DNA from: Lysinibacillus sphaericus
GTDB lineage: Bacteria; Bacillota; Bacilli; Bacillales_A; Planococcaceae
DNA: 64,000 nucleotides
Direction: 5' to 3'
NCBI RefSeq assembly: GCF_006864135.1
Contig: NZ_SADV01000009.1
Location: 124,001-188,000 of the forward strand
Notes under the pieces: model-generated
Told to the model about the DNA's origin: nothing
The model's input: the letters and a program-made list of their open reading frames with translations, nothing else
Databases searched by the model: none
Position numbers and translations under genes: made by a program
Shown: positions 23,449-33,058 of the stretch, in pieces
How the letters are laid out: every line of letters starts with the position of its first letter
Position numbering within the stretch: position 1 is the stretch's first letter

Positions 23449-23738
23449 TGGTTTATAATCTCCTGAATCAATTTTTCGAGTAAAGAAACGTTTGCTGACC
23501 ACTATGTGAAATCAGAAAAGAGCAGTGAAAAACACTACTCACAGCGGAATAGTAACGGGAGAGCGTCATTTTGAAATTACAGGTGTAAATCCCAAAAAAT
23601 ATCTTACACCCCGAAACGCACAAAACGTTGCAAATCGACAGTTGTTGGTTTGAACTGTCAATTTAGTAGAAACTTGATGTAACAAGTGTTTCAACCACTA
23701 TTTACGATTTGAAACCCTTATCATTATTACCCTTTGTA
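23449..23738 (-). promoter_or_regulatory. Structured leader of the atp operon
   Basis: The transcript from the promoter at 23739-23767 would have about 280 nt before atpI. It contains the hairpins GACAGTT/AACTGTC (near 23639-23661), GGTGTAA/TTACACC (near 23583-23611) and a third near 23520-23545. No ORF with a ribosome site and no known riboswitch was recognised. Confidence 0.4.
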
Positions 23739-23767
23739 AGCATACAATAGGAGATATTTGAAGTCAA
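23739..23767 (-). promoter_or_regulatory. Sigma-A promoter of the atp operon
   Basis: On the minus strand TTGACT (23762-23767) is followed after exactly 17 bp by TATGCT (23739-23744), upstream of atpI. Confidence 0.65.
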
Positions 23768-23869
23768 TTAGTAAAGGAGAAAAACTTCACAGCCACTATA
23801 CTCTTGTCAAATTGTTGACAAATTTGTGTATGAAAATTCATAGCTTCAAAATCAATGTTCACGTTTGTG

Positions 23870-23914
23870 CAAAAAAAAGCTAATCTACGACACAATTATG
23901 CTCGCAAATTAGCT
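23870..23914 (-). terminator. Terminator after mnaA
   Basis: A 13-bp stem with two G-T wobbles (23878-23890 with 23902-23914, outer part AGCTAAT/ATTAGCT) is followed on the minus strand by eight T residues. Confidence 0.8.
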
Positions 23915-23966
23915 CACCTATGACAATTAGTACATTAGACTTATTTTTTGATTTCAAAAAGGGATA

Positions 23967-25088
23967 TTACTTGCTTTTTTGTAAAAATTCCAGAAGCGCC
24001 TTCACAATACGTTCAGAAGCATGTCCATCACCATAAGGATTTGATGCTTTTGCCATTACTTCATAGGCATTTTTATCTTCTATTAATTGCTTAGCTAGAG
24101 AGTAGATTGTTTCTTCTTCCGTGCCTGCTAGCTTTAGAGTCCCTGCTGCAATACCTTCTGGGCGCTCTGTTGTATCTCTAAGTACTAAAACTGGTTTACC
24201 TAATGAAGGGGCTTCTTCTTGGACGCCACCAGAATCAGTTAAAATCATATAAGAATTAGCCGCAAAGTTATGGAAATCGAAGACCTCTAGAGGTTCAATT
24301 AAATGTACACGCGGATGATCTCCTAAAATTTCATTAGCTATTTCTCTTACAGCTGGGTTCATATGAACTGGGTAAACAACTTGTACATCCTCATGCTCTG
24401 CTAAAATTCTAGTAATCGCTCTAAACATATGACGCATAGGCTCACCTAGATTTTCACGACGATGTGCTGTCAATAGAATCATACGATCTGACCCTATTTT
24501 TTCTAACACAGGGTGTGTGTAATGTTCATTTACTGTTGTAGCTAATGCGTCGATAGCAGTGTTACCAGTAACAAAAATTGTTTCTGGGTTTTTATTTTCA
24601 TCTAAAAGGTTTTTCTTAGATACTTCCGTTGGAGCGAAATGAAGGTCTGCCATAACACCTGTTAACTGGCGGTTCATTTCCTCTGGGTATGGTGAATACT
24701 TATTCCAAGTTCGAAGACCTGCTTCTACATGTCCGATTGCAATTTGGTTATAAAATGCAGCTAGACTTGCAATGAAAGTTGTTGCTGTATCACCATGCAC
24801 TAAAACAATATCCGGTTTTGCTTCTTTCATGACTTTGTCTAAGCCTTGTAATGCATTAGTCGTCACGTCAATTAATGTTTGACGATCCTTCATAATATTT
24901 AAATCGTAGTCTGGTGTAATTTTAAATGTTTCTAAAACTTGATCGAGCATTTGGCGATGTTGTGCTGTTACCGTCACAATCGATTCTATTTGCTCAGGAT
25001 ACTTTTGTAATTCCAATACAAGTGGAGCCATTTTAATAGCCTCTGGTCTCGTACCGAAAATCGTCATTACTTTCCATTTTTTCGTCAA
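23967..25088 (-). CDS. mnaA: UDP-N-acetylglucosamine 2-epimerase (non-hydrolysing)
   Basis: MnaA interconverts UDP-GlcNAc and UDP-ManNAc, the donor for wall teichoic acid linkage units and other surface glycans. The protein shows the family motifs FGTRPEAIKMAPL, VHGDTATT, GHVEAGLRTWNKYSPYPEE, LTAHRRENLG and LTDSGGVQEEAP. I favour a TTG start at 25088 (MTKKWKVMTIFGTRPEA, 373 residues), which matches family N-termini; a GTG at 25100 is possible but sits only 2 nt behind the sequence AAAGGACG. It lies between upp and atp as in B. subtilis. Confidence 0.9.
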   Translation of the reverse strand: MTKKWKVMTIFGTRPEAIKMAPLVLELQKYPEQIESIVTVTAQHRQMLDQVLETFKITPDYDLNIMKDRQTLIDVTTNALQGLDKVMKEAKPDIVLVHGDTATTFIASLAAFYNQIAIGHVEAGLRTWNKYSPYPEEMNRQLTGVMADLHFAPTEVSKKNLLDENKNPETIFVTGNTAIDALATTVNEHYTHPVLEKIGSDRMILLTAHRRENLGEPMRHMFRAITRILAEHEDVQVVYPVHMNPAVREIANEILGDHPRVHLIEPLEVFDFHNFAANSYMILTDSGGVQEEAPSLGKPVLVLRDTTERPEGIAAGTLKLAGTEEETIYSLAKQLIEDKNAYEVMAKASNPYGDGHASERIVKALLEFLQKSK

Positions 25089-25206
25089 AACGATTTGCAC
25101 CGTCCTTTGTTTTATTTGTATGAAAAGTGCTTACCTCCATTGAACGTCATCATATGAAGCAAGTGTCGGACTTCAAGAGAAGTAATTCGCCTAACATACT
25201 ATGAAA

Positions 25207-25228
25207 CGTCCTTCAATATTGAAGGACG
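25207..25228. other. Perfect 22-bp palindrome downstream of upp
   Basis: CGTCCTTCAAT followed by ATTGAAGGACG is an 11-bp perfect inverted repeat with no loop, between upp and mnaA. It has no T run and could be a weak terminator of upp or a protein-binding site. Confidence 0.4.
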
Positions 25229-25337
25229 CTCCCAAAAGTTATAAGTTTCCTAAAAATTACATACTAAATCTATTTTTCATTGGTTTTCATCATAACTTGA
25301 GGTGAACCTTGTTATTACCGTTGAAAATTGTTCAGTA

Positions 25338-25967
25338 TTATTTCGTACCGAATAAGCGGTCGCCTGCATCACCTAAACCAGGGACAATGTAGCCATGGTC
25401 ATTTAGTTTTTCATCAAGTGCAGCAATATAAATATCTACATCTGGATGATGTTCTTGAATTTCTTTTACACCCTCTGGCGCAGCGATTAAGCACATAAAT
25501 TTAATGCTCTTCGCACCACGTTTTTTCAGTGAGTTGATCGCTTCCACTGCTGATCCACCCGTTGCAAGCATTGGGTCTACAATGATGAAATCACGTTCTT
25601 CTACATCTGCTGGAAGTTTTGCATAGTATTCTACAGGTTTTAAAGTTTCTGGATCACGATAAAGACCGATATGACCAACTTTAGCCGCTGGAATTAAATT
25701 TAATACACCATCTACCATGCCAATACCTGCACGTAAAATCGGTACAATCGCAATTTTCTTACCAGAAAGTACTTTTGTTTTAGCAACTGTAACAGGTGTC
25801 TCAATTTCAATTTCCTCTACTGGCATATCACGTGTAATTTCGAATGCCATTAATGTTGCAACTTCGTCTACAAGCTCACGAAATTCTTTTGTTCCTGTAT
25901 TCTTATCACGAATATAAGTTAACTTATGTTGGATTAGTGGATGATCAAATACGTATACTTTGCTCAA
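25338..25967 (-). CDS. upp: Uracil phosphoribosyltransferase
   Basis: Upp converts uracil and PRPP to UMP in pyrimidine salvage. At 209 residues it has the same length as the B. subtilis enzyme. The PRPP-binding loop is [18 protein letters not shown] and the uracil-binding end is [19 protein letters not shown]. The start is TTG at 25967, 9 nt after AGGAGAG. It lies between the EAL protein and mnaA; glyA, its neighbour in B. subtilis, is displaced by that EAL gene. Confidence 0.95.
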   Translation of the reverse strand: MSKVYVFDHPLIQHKLTYIRDKNTGTKEFRELVDEVATLMAFEITRDMPVEEIEIETPVTVAKTKVLSGKKIAIVPILRAGIGMVDGVLNLIPAAKVGHIGLYRDPETLKPVEYYAKLPADVEERDFIIVDPMLATGGSAVEAINSLKKRGAKSIKFMCLIAAPEGVKEIQEHHPDVDIYIAALDEKLNDHGYIVPGLGDAGDRLFGTK

Positions 25968-26014
25968 AGGGATTCTCTCCTAACAGTTCGGATTCATTTT
26001 TATCTCACCTAGTA

Positions 26015-26059
26015 TAACAGAAAAAATGAGTCGTCTCAAAAATAAATTTGGGACAACTC
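26015..26059 (-). terminator. Terminator after the GGDEF/EAL gene
   Basis: A 13-bp stem with two wobble or mismatch positions (26028-26040 with 26047-26059) is followed on the minus strand by ATTTTTTC, 6 nt after the stop codon. Confidence 0.8.
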
Positions 26060-26064
26060 CTTGA

Positions 26065-28218
26065 TTATTTATCGAGTATTGCATCTAACTGTTCTATTGT
26101 CATCGGCTTGTAATAGAAATAACCTTGTCCTACTGTACAGCCGAGTGCACGTAAAATCTCAACCTGCTCTTTATTTTCAATGCCTTCTGCGACGGAAGTC
26201 ATTCCTAAGTTTAATGCTAACTGAATAATGGATCGGACAATAGCAAGTGTCGCAGCATCATTAATATCATTAATAAAGCTTCGATCTATTTTTAATTCAG
26301 TAAACGGCAGTCTTTGTAAATAACTTAGTGATGAAAAACCTGTTCCAAAATCGTCCACCGAAGTTTTAAAGCCGTACTCCTTTAATTCCTGGATAATAGA
26401 AAAAGCAGTCTGAAAATCAACTAATCCAATATTTTCTGTTACTTCTAAAATGATGTATCTTGGTTCAATATCGTATTTCTGAACGAGCGCCAGTGTATCC
26501 TGTACAAAATTTTCATAGTAAAAATGATTAGGCGAAATATTTACTGCTACCTTCACTAATTTTTTCCCTAATCTTTTGCGCTCTGCTAGCCACGAAAGGG
26601 CTATCTCTAATATTTGAATATCGATTTCGCGTACCTTTCCTGCACTTTCAGCCACTGGAATAAAAATTGCGGGAGACACGAAACCGAGTTTTGGAGAAAT
26701 CCAGCGGGCAAGCGCTTCAATACTTTGAATTTCACCTGTCTGTAAATCAACCTTTGGCTGTAAATTCACCGAGATTTCTTTATTTTTTATTGCTTGTGCC
26801 AAATGGTTTAATACAGTCATTTGCTGCTCAAGCACATCATTTCTTTCTTGTGTGAATATTTCCATATGAGTACCTGGTTTATTGGCCGCGAAGGATACAG
26901 CATTATCTGCAAAGCGAATCGCATCAGCAATTTTTATGTCATGGTTATAAAAAGCAATTCCAGTCTTCAGTGTAATATAAATTTGCTTTCCACCCACAAT
27001 AAAGGGCTGACGAATAATCTCTTTTATCCGCCTTTTATAATAGAAAAAGTCTTCATCCGATGTCGCATTTGTAATGATTAAACTAGAGCTTGTAAATCTA
27101 GCAATATATTCGTTTTGATCATACTTCTCTTCATTTAGACGTTTAGCAATTTGTCTTAAAAGTTCATCTCCCGCTTCACGACCATATAACTCGACAATTT
27201 GATGGAATTCGCTTGGCTTTAAGATTTTGATATTACCCTTTTGGCTGTATTCTTTTTCTACCTTGTTTAAAAAACCATGTCGATTAGGCAGCCCTGTTGT
27301 GATATCGATATAGACTAAGTCCCATATCTTTTTTTGTGTTCTTGCATATGAGTTTGCCAATGCAACAAGTGCACCGATTTTTCGGAGCATGCTTTCAAAA
27401 GTCTTTTGATCAGTACTAGAATGTTGCCTTAAAAATATCGCGAACAATCCAATTGCTTGATGTTGTTGATTGTATATTGGCATAAACAAACCAAATGGCA
27501 TTTCAGATGAATTAGCAAACATTTTATGTTCTATTGGAATATCAATTTCATCCAACCTCTTAACTAGAATAGATGTCTCCTCTTGCATAACTCTCTTGAA
27601 AAATTTTTTGTTATCACAACGCTCCGGCAAATCTTTTAGTTTGTCGTTCCCTTTAAAAATTCGTAATTGATCTGCCTCTGTTTTAACAAGTACCATACTT
27701 GAAATTTTCTGCATAAAAAATTGATCTAGACTACTGCAAATAACGCTCATCTTTTTATCGAAGGAATAGTCCTTTTCAATCGCTTCGTACATCGTTTTCT
27801 CAAGGCGCATTAAAAATTCTTCGGTCTGATAGTAAGTAACTTTCTTAACAACTACTAGCACAAATAATGTTTCATTTTTATTATTTTGAAACGGGAGTGC
27901 TTGTATCTCTGCCCAAAAAGGAGATTTATCGAAGCAACTATGATGCAACTTTTCTTGTACTATCGCTCCGCTATGTATTTTATTTTTAATCATTTCAATA
28001 GTTGTCTGTTCTTCGTTTGACATCAATGAAAAATAATCGATATTTATTATTTGCGAATGAGTAGTATTTGTAAGTGTACAAAAAGAATCATTACATTCTA
28101 ATATGCAATTGTTATTTGTTGCATCAAAAATAACGTAACTTTCTTTAGAATTATCACCTAACCTACGAATTGTATTTAAAAGCATTTCATGTTCTATGAT
28201 CATTGTATTAGTAACCAT
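26065..28218 (-). CDS. PAS/GAF/degenerate-GGDEF/EAL protein, probable c-di-GMP phosphodiesterase
   Basis: A 717-residue cytoplasmic sensor protein. Order: PAS-like domain (about 15-125), GAF-like domain (about 140-290), GGDEF domain (about 300-450), EAL domain (about 465-710). The GGDEF active site is destroyed: its position reads ARFTSSSLIITNA. The EAL domain keeps its signature residues: QPKV, EALARW, NISP, EVTEN, SVDDFGTGFSSL, LKIDRSF, AEGIEN and GYFYYKP. It is therefore expected to hydrolyse c-di-GMP, with GGDEF as a regulatory or GTP-binding module. The ATG at 28218 follows GGGAGGAGGGG. It is a single-gene unit inserted between upp and glyA. Confidence 0.88.
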   Translation of the reverse strand: MVTNTMIIEHEMLLNTIRRLGDNSKESYVIFDATNNNCILECNDSFCTLTNTTHSQIINIDYFSLMSNEEQTTIEMIKNKIHSGAIVQEKLHHSCFDKSPFWAEIQALPFQNNKNETLFVLVVVKKVTYYQTEEFLMRLEKTMYEAIEKDYSFDKKMSVICSSLDQFFMQKISSMVLVKTEADQLRIFKGNDKLKDLPERCDNKKFFKRVMQEETSILVKRLDEIDIPIEHKMFANSSEMPFGLFMPIYNQQHQAIGLFAIFLRQHSSTDQKTFESMLRKIGALVALANSYARTQKKIWDLVYIDITTGLPNRHGFLNKVEKEYSQKGNIKILKPSEFHQIVELYGREAGDELLRQIAKRLNEEKYDQNEYIARFTSSSLIITNATSDEDFFYYKRRIKEIIRQPFIVGGKQIYITLKTGIAFYNHDIKIADAIRFADNAVSFAANKPGTHMEIFTQERNDVLEQQMTVLNHLAQAIKNKEISVNLQPKVDLQTGEIQSIEALARWISPKLGFVSPAIFIPVAESAGKVREIDIQILEIALSWLAERKRLGKKLVKVAVNISPNHFYYENFVQDTLALVQKYDIEPRYIILEVTENIGLVDFQTAFSIIQELKEYGFKTSVDDFGTGFSSLSYLQRLPFTELKIDRSFINDINDAATLAIVRSIIQLALNLGMTSVAEGIENKEQVEILRALGCTVGQGYFYYKPMTIEQLDAILDK

Positions 28219-28492
28219 TCAGCCCCTCCTCCCTTTATCTCCATCAATATACCTCGACATAATCGCTGAAAGAAGTTAAATCTCTCTACATTGTATATAA
28301 ATATTCAATAAATTGTCACTTTTTTGAACATAGTTCTGGACATTATTTGTCTCTCTCTATTATATAATATATCCTTTCCTACTAAGTTTATGTAAATAAA
28401 TTCAAAAATTAGAGTATTTTATTTCCAAATCAGCAAAAACAGCTCACCACCGAAACGTATCGTCAATTCCATTCCACTTTAGATAACATATT

Positions 28493-28700
28493 TCTGTGCG
28501 AAAGCGAAGCGACAGCCACAAGATGTTTTGTCTGTGCGAAAGCGAAGCGACAGCCACAAGATGTTTTGTCTGTGCGAAAGCGAAGCGACAGCCACAATAA
28601 GAAGTGGGTCACGAGGAATCCTTAAAGGATATCACCCCCACTCTATGGCTCATCCGTGACGCAATCCTCAATAAATCGCCCAACCTTCACTAAAGACAAT
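28493..28700 (+). repeat. Interspersed repeat, copy 5, with a 38-bp tandem array
   Basis: Three units of 38 bp start at 28493, 28531 and 28569 (the third is partial, ending near 28598). They contain TGCGAAAGCGAAGCGACAGC, the reverse complement of the 53.9 kb array unit. A diverged right arm follows in the opposite sense (GTGGGTCACGAGG, ATCGCCCAACCTTCACT). The array is thus inverted relative to its arm. Bases 28219-28440 of the gap hold no recognisable feature. Confidence 0.7.
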
Positions 28701-28702
28701 TG

Positions 28703-28750
28703 CAAAAAAAGCTGGGTTAAAGTGCATTTACCACTTTAACCACAGCTTTA
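28703..28750 (-). terminator. Terminator after glyA
   Basis: A long stem (AAAGCTGGGTTAAAGTG with CACTTTAACCACAGCTTT, one bulge) is followed on the minus strand by seven T residues. It lies 70 nt past the glyA stop, with a repeat module in between. Confidence 0.85.
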
Positions 28751-28755
28751 TCTAA

Positions 28756-28815
28756 TCAATTATGCACCGGCATAACTACGTCCGGAGGCTTTAATTCTTT
28801 CAGCATGCTGAAAGA
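28756..28815 (-). repeat. Compact repeat module at the 3' end of glyA
   Basis: On the minus strand, a palindrome TCTTTCAGCA/TGCTGAAAGA (28796-28815) lies 7 nt after the stop codon. It is followed by GCCTCCGGACG and the hairpin TTATGCC-GGTGCATAA. The same layout follows rpoE and cbiZ. Confidence 0.7.
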
Positions 28816-28822
28816 GTTTAAA

Positions 28823-30064
28823 TTAAACGTATAATGGATGTTTATCAGTTAATGCTTTTACGCGAGCTTTTGCTTCAGCTTTTACTGCTTCATCTTCCGG
28901 ATTTTTAAGAACCGTAGCAATAATACCACCTACTTCTTTCATGTCTTCTTCATTGAAGCCACGAGATGTTACTGCCGGTGTACCAATACGGATACCAGAA
29001 GTTACGAATGGAGATTCTGTATCGTAAGGAATTGTATTTTTATTTGTTGTAATGCCTACTTCATCAAGTACGTGCTCTGCTACTTTTCCTGTTAGACCAA
29101 GAGATTTCACATTAAGAAGTAACAAGTGGTTATCTGTACCACCAGATACAATTTCAACACCTTCTGCAATTAATACTTCTGCTAAAGCTTTTGCATTCGC
29201 TTTAATTTGTTTTGCATACTCTTTGAATTCTGGTTGTAATGCTTCACCGAATGCTACAGCTTTTGCTGCGATTACGTGCATTAATGGTCCACCTTGGATA
29301 CCTGGGAATACAGATTTATTAAGCTTTTGTTCCCATTCTTTCGAGGCAAGGATTAAACCACCACGTGGGCCACGTAATGTTTTATGTGTTGTAGATGTTA
29401 CAAAATCAGCGTATGGCACTGGTGATTGGTGCTCACCAGCAGCTACAAGACCAGCGATATGTGCCATATCCACCATGAAATATGCTCCTACTTCATCAGC
29501 GATTTCACGGAATTTAGCAAAATCGATTTCTCGTGGGTACGCAGATGCACCTGCAACAATTAGTTTTGGCTTATGTTCTAACGCTTTTTGGCGTACATCT
29601 TCATAATCGATTACTTGAGTATCTTTTGTTACGCCATATTCAACGAAGTTATATAGAATACCTGAGAAGTTTACAGGAGATCCATGTGTTAAGTGACCGC
29701 CATGAGAAAGATTCATCCCAAGTACAGTATCACCCGGTTCTAAAATAGTGTGGTATACAGCCATGTTTGCTTGTGCACCAGAGTGTGGTTGTACGTTTGC
29801 ATACTCTGCTCCAAAGATTTCTTTCACACGATCACGTGCGATATCTTCCACAACATCTACGTGTTCACAGCCGCCATAGTAGCGTTTACCTGGATAACCT
29901 TCAGCATATTTATTTGTTAGAACAGAACCTTGTGCTTCCATTACTGCTTCAGATACAAAGTTTTCTGATGCGATTAACTCAATATTTGCTTGTTGACGTT
30001 TTTTTTCCGCAAGAATTCCGTCTAATACTGCTTTGTCTTGTACTGCTAATTTTTCGTATGCCAT
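28823..30064 (-). CDS. glyA: Serine hydroxymethyltransferase
   Basis: GlyA interconverts serine and glycine with tetrahydrofolate as one-carbon carrier, using PLP. The 413-residue protein binds PLP through Lys228 in [15 protein letters not shown]. The motifs [25 protein letters not shown] and [11 protein letters not shown] are also typical. The ATG at 30064 follows TAGGAGG. It is preceded by ywlG and rpiB on the same strand as in B. subtilis. Confidence 0.96.
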   Translation of the reverse strand: MAYEKLAVQDKAVLDGILAEKKRQQANIELIASENFVSEAVMEAQGSVLTNKYAEGYPGKRYYGGCEHVDVVEDIARDRVKEIFGAEYANVQPHSGAQANMAVYHTILEPGDTVLGMNLSHGGHLTHGSPVNFSGILYNFVEYGVTKDTQVIDYEDVRQKALEHKPKLIVAGASAYPREIDFAKFREIADEVGAYFMVDMAHIAGLVAAGEHQSPVPYADFVTSTTHKTLRGPRGGLILASKEWEQKLNKSVFPGIQGGPLMHVIAAKAVAFGEALQPEFKEYAKQIKANAKALAEVLIAEGVEIVSGGTDNHLLLLNVKSLGLTGKVAEHVLDEVGITTNKNTIPYDTESPFVTSGIRIGTPAVTSRGFNEEDMKEVGGIIATVLKNPEDEAVKAEAKARVKALTDKHPLYV

Positions 30065-30124
30065 GTTTGAAAAAGCCTCCTAAGTATAATCGTTCTTTGT
30101 ATACCACTGATTTCAGAGGTAATT

Positions 30125-30667
30125 TTATTTATATACTGCACGCTCTCCGCCAATCAGCTTTGGACGTGTTGTTGCAATTGTCACAACCGCTTCTCCTACC
30201 ATTCGCACAGAAGTACGAACTGGAACAGCTACTGCCTTTAAATGCATACCTATGAGTGTTTGACCAATGTCAATACCTGCATTTGCTTGCACAGCTTCCA
30301 CAACAACTGGATTTGTAAATTGCGTAAACGCATAAGCAGACATCGAGCCACCTGCTGTACGAACTGGTACAACTGTTACTGGTTCATAACCAAATTGGTC
30401 TGCCGTTGTTACTTCCATTGTAATAGCACGATTAATATGCTCACATCCTTGGAACGCTAGATGTAGTTGATGTTTCTTTGCAAATGCCTGCAACGGCTCA
30501 AAAATCGCCTCTCCAATTTCAAGCGCGCCTGCTGTGCCAATTTTCTGACCAATCACTTCAGATGTCGAGCAGCCTACAACAAAAATAGTATTTGGTCGTA
30601 GGGTTACCTGCTCTTCAAATTCACTGAGTAACTGAGTCAAATGTGTTCGTATTTGTTGAACAACCAC
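30125..30667 (-). CDS. ywlG: UPF0340 family protein YwlG
   Basis: A 180-residue member of the UPF0340/TIGR01440 family (B. subtilis YwlG). Visible features are the motifs FVVGCSTSEVIGQKIG, FQGCEHINRA and VPVRTAGGSMSAYAF. The function is unknown. The GTG start at 30667 lies behind AAGGGGCT. It sits in the rpiB-ywlG-glyA row found in many Bacilli. Confidence 0.85.
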   Translation of the reverse strand: MVVQQIRTHLTQLLSEFEEQVTLRPNTIFVVGCSTSEVIGQKIGTAGALEIGEAIFEPLQAFAKKHQLHLAFQGCEHINRAITMEVTTADQFGYEPVTVVPVRTAGGSMSAYAFTQFTNPVVVEAVQANAGIDIGQTLIGMHLKAVAVPVRTSVRMVGEAVVTIATTRPKLIGGERAVYK

Positions 30668-30783
30668 TATGCTCAGCCCCTTTATTTCTAAATTTATTTA
30701 TGTCACATAGCTTAAAATTCTCAAATTTCTTTGATGACACTTTTTAGCTTAGGACATATGTTAAACAAACTTAATTGCTTTTC

Positions 30784-31221
30784 TTACTGCTCAAGCTCTG
30801 CGATTTTTTCAATGCGGCGCGTATGACGGCCACCTTCAAAATCTGTTTCAAGCCATACTTTAGCGATTTCACGTGCAAGGCCTGGCCCAATAACACGCTC
30901 ACCCATTGCTAAAATGTTGGAATCATTGTGGCAACGCGTTGCTTTTGCGCTAAATAAATCATGCACTAAAGCACAACGAATCCCCTTAATTTTATTTGCA
31001 GCAATGGACATACCAATGCCTGTACCACAAATTAAAATACCTTTATCAAATTCCCCGCTAGCAACACCTTCAGTAACTGGTTTTGCATAATCAGGATAGT
31101 CTACTGAATCCGCAGATTGTGGACCAAAATCTTCGTAGCTAATATGTAGCTCATCTAACAGCTGCATAATCTCACGACGTAAGTTATTGCCTCCGTGATC
31201 AGAAGAAATTGCTATTCTCAC
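30784..31221 (-). CDS. rpiB: Ribose-5-phosphate isomerase B / RpiB-LacA-LacB family
   Basis: Interconverts ribose-5-phosphate and ribulose-5-phosphate in the pentose phosphate pathway. The 145-residue protein has SSDHGGNNLR at the N-terminus, the catalytic Cys65 in ICGTGIGMSIAANK, and the HNDSNILAMGERV and EGGRHTRRI motifs. B. subtilis YwlF is the counterpart. The GTG start at 31221 follows GAGGGAAC. It is the first gene of the rpiB-ywlG-glyA group. Confidence 0.92.
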   Translation of the reverse strand: MRIAISSDHGGNNLRREIMQLLDELHISYEDFGPQSADSVDYPDYAKPVTEGVASGEFDKGILICGTGIGMSIAANKIKGIRCALVHDLFSAKATRCHNDSNILAMGERVIGPGLAREIAKVWLETDFEGGRHTRRIEKIAELEQ

Positions 31222-31700
31222 TGGGTTCCCTCATTTCGAAATTATAGTCAACACTAGTGTACCACTTCTATCTCAAGAATAACATGATTTTTCTTGCATT
31301 TTTATGCTGATTTCCCCTAAAAGACGAACGTTTCTTGTAATCATACATAAAAACATTCACTTTTAAAGTTATTTTCCTGTGGATAATGTGAATATCATGT
31401 TGATAAATTCGGATAACGGTCTTTTGTCGTAATATTCTATCTTCTAAAGTTTTTTTACCTTTGCAATTGCAGTGGACATGCTATATCAATATTTTCTCTA
31501 TGTATTGCCAGTAGTATGCAAAATGCGAGTGTGGCGTAATAGATGAGAAGCTTTTTTAGTTTGATGTACCATCCGTCGCTTCGCCTGTTCTTTCCGTCGT
31601 TGCTGTTCTTCTTTCCGTCACTTTACGGGCTATCCTTCACTTTGCCTCTTCTATCTGCCACTATCATCTATGCGGGCACCAAATACAAACCTTCATACAA
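31222..31700. other. Long intergenic region upstream of rpiB
   Basis: No gene was found here. The first half must hold the rpiB promoter, but I could not fix one. Bases 31560-31670 are strongly biased, with repeated pyrimidine-rich motifs (TTCTTTCCGTC twice, GTCGCTTCGCC, CTTTGCCTCTTC), possibly a decayed repeat. Confidence 0.35.
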
Positions 31701-31703
31701 CAT

Positions 31704-31752
31704 ATAAAAAAACTGTAGTAAACTCGAACTTTACTCGAGTTTATCTACAGTC
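31704..31752 (-). terminator. Terminator after the chemoreceptor gene
   Basis: ACTGTAG-AAACTCGA pairs with TCGAGTTT-CTACAGT; on the minus strand a T run (TTTTTTTA) follows, 14 nt past the stop codon. Confidence 0.85.
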
Positions 31753-31766
31753 TAAATTCTTCACAT

Positions 31767-33050
31767 TTATGCTTGTCTATCAAATTGTTGAATCATTTTA
31801 TGCAGCTCTTCAGATTGTTTCTTTAAACCTTCTGCTAGTTTTTCTACTTGCTCAATTGCGTATGCTTGTTCTTCTGCTGCACTGCGAACTTCTTGTGCAC
31901 CCGCTGATGTTTCTTGAGCAATGGCTGCAACTTCTTGAGATTGACGAGCAGTTGTTTCAATATTATGCATTTGCTGCTCAATAAGTGTAGAAATTTCTAC
32001 AATCGCTGTCGCCATTTCGTGTACACTTGAAGACATCCCTTCTACTGCTGTCGTTGTTTCTGATACACGTGCAGCTTCTTTTGTCGCAAATGTCACCTGT
32101 TGATTCATTTGTTTTACAACAATTTCAACGTTTTGTTGCATGGATTGAATAAGGGAAGTAATGCCCTGTACCGCTTTCGCACTTTCATCCGCTAAACTAC
32201 GAACTTCTTCAGCTACAACGGCAAAACCTTTCCCATGTTCTCCAGCACGCGCTGCTTCAATCGAAGCGTTTAAAGCTAGTAAATTTGTTTGTGCTGCAAT
32301 ATCGCCAACTAAGCTAATGATGCGCTCTACCTGTCCGGCATTTTCCTCTAATAGACGAATGCTTTCTAATGCCTCAGTATTGCCAGCCGCGATTTGCTGA
32401 ATACTATTCACTAATGTTTCGATCGCTTTTGTTGTTGTCGTTAAATTATGTAAAATCTCTTTAGATTGCGTTGCCGATGCCTCTGCTCTACTATTAACTT
32501 CTGTCGCGAGAGCTCGTACATCTTCAATAGCTTCAGCTGTATCTTGGACTGCCGTTGCAGATGTCTCTGCACCAGAAGAAATATGCTTTACTGTAGAAGC
32601 AATATTCTCTGCTTTTTTTGTTGCAACAGCTGCTTCATCAGATAGTTGGATAATGGATTGATTGGTTTGCTGGAAGTTATTATCTATACTTTCCACCATT
32701 CCTCTTAAATTCAACACCATTTGTTGGAATGCCTCTGCAACAGAGCGAATCTCATCACTTGTTTTCGGCATTTCTACATCTTGACCAATTTTTCCTTCTG
32801 CTACCCGGGAAGCTGAATTTTCCAGTTTTTGTAAAGGTTTAATTAAGATCACACTGAAAATTCCAGCCAAAATGCATGACCATGCAATCCCCGACAGATA
32901 AGTAAAAATTTCAAATAGTTTACGATCAATTTCTGGGAAGAAGGTAGGTTGTAAATATTCGATAAATATAAAACTAATACTGTACGTGATCAGTGCAAGA
33001 ATACCGACAAATAATACTAGTTTAAGTCGTAAGCCAAACTGTTTTTTCAT
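31767..33050 (-). CDS. Methyl-accepting chemotaxis protein without a large sensor domain
   Basis: A 427-residue transducer. Two membrane helices (about residues 10-32 and 49-71) are separated by only about 20 residues, so there is no Cache or other ligand domain outside. A HAMP segment (about 70-122) follows, and then the signalling coiled coil with the conserved hairpin tip [21 protein letters not shown]. It may sense membrane or cytoplasmic signals; that is inference. The ATG at 33050 follows GAGGGT; a TTG four codons upstream lies in the ribosome site. It starts 8 nt after ywlE and is not found there in B. subtilis. Confidence 0.9.
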   Translation of the reverse strand: MKKQFGLRLKLVLFVGILALITYSISFIFIEYLQPTFFPEIDRKLFEIFTYLSGIAWSCILAGIFSVILIKPLQKLENSASRVAEGKIGQDVEMPKTSDEIRSVAEAFQQMVLNLRGMVESIDNNFQQTNQSIIQLSDEAAVATKKAENIASTVKHISSGAETSATAVQDTAEAIEDVRALATEVNSRAEASATQSKEILHNLTTTTKAIETLVNSIQQIAAGNTEALESIRLLEENAGQVERIISLVGDIAAQTNLLALNASIEAARAGEHGKGFAVVAEEVRSLADESAKAVQGITSLIQSMQQNVEIVVKQMNQQVTFATKEAARVSETTTAVEGMSSSVHEMATAIVEISTLIEQQMHNIETTARQSQEVAAIAQETSAGAQEVRSAAEEQAYAIEQVEKLAEGLKKQSEELHKMIQQFDRQA

Positions 33051-33058
33051 AGAGACCC

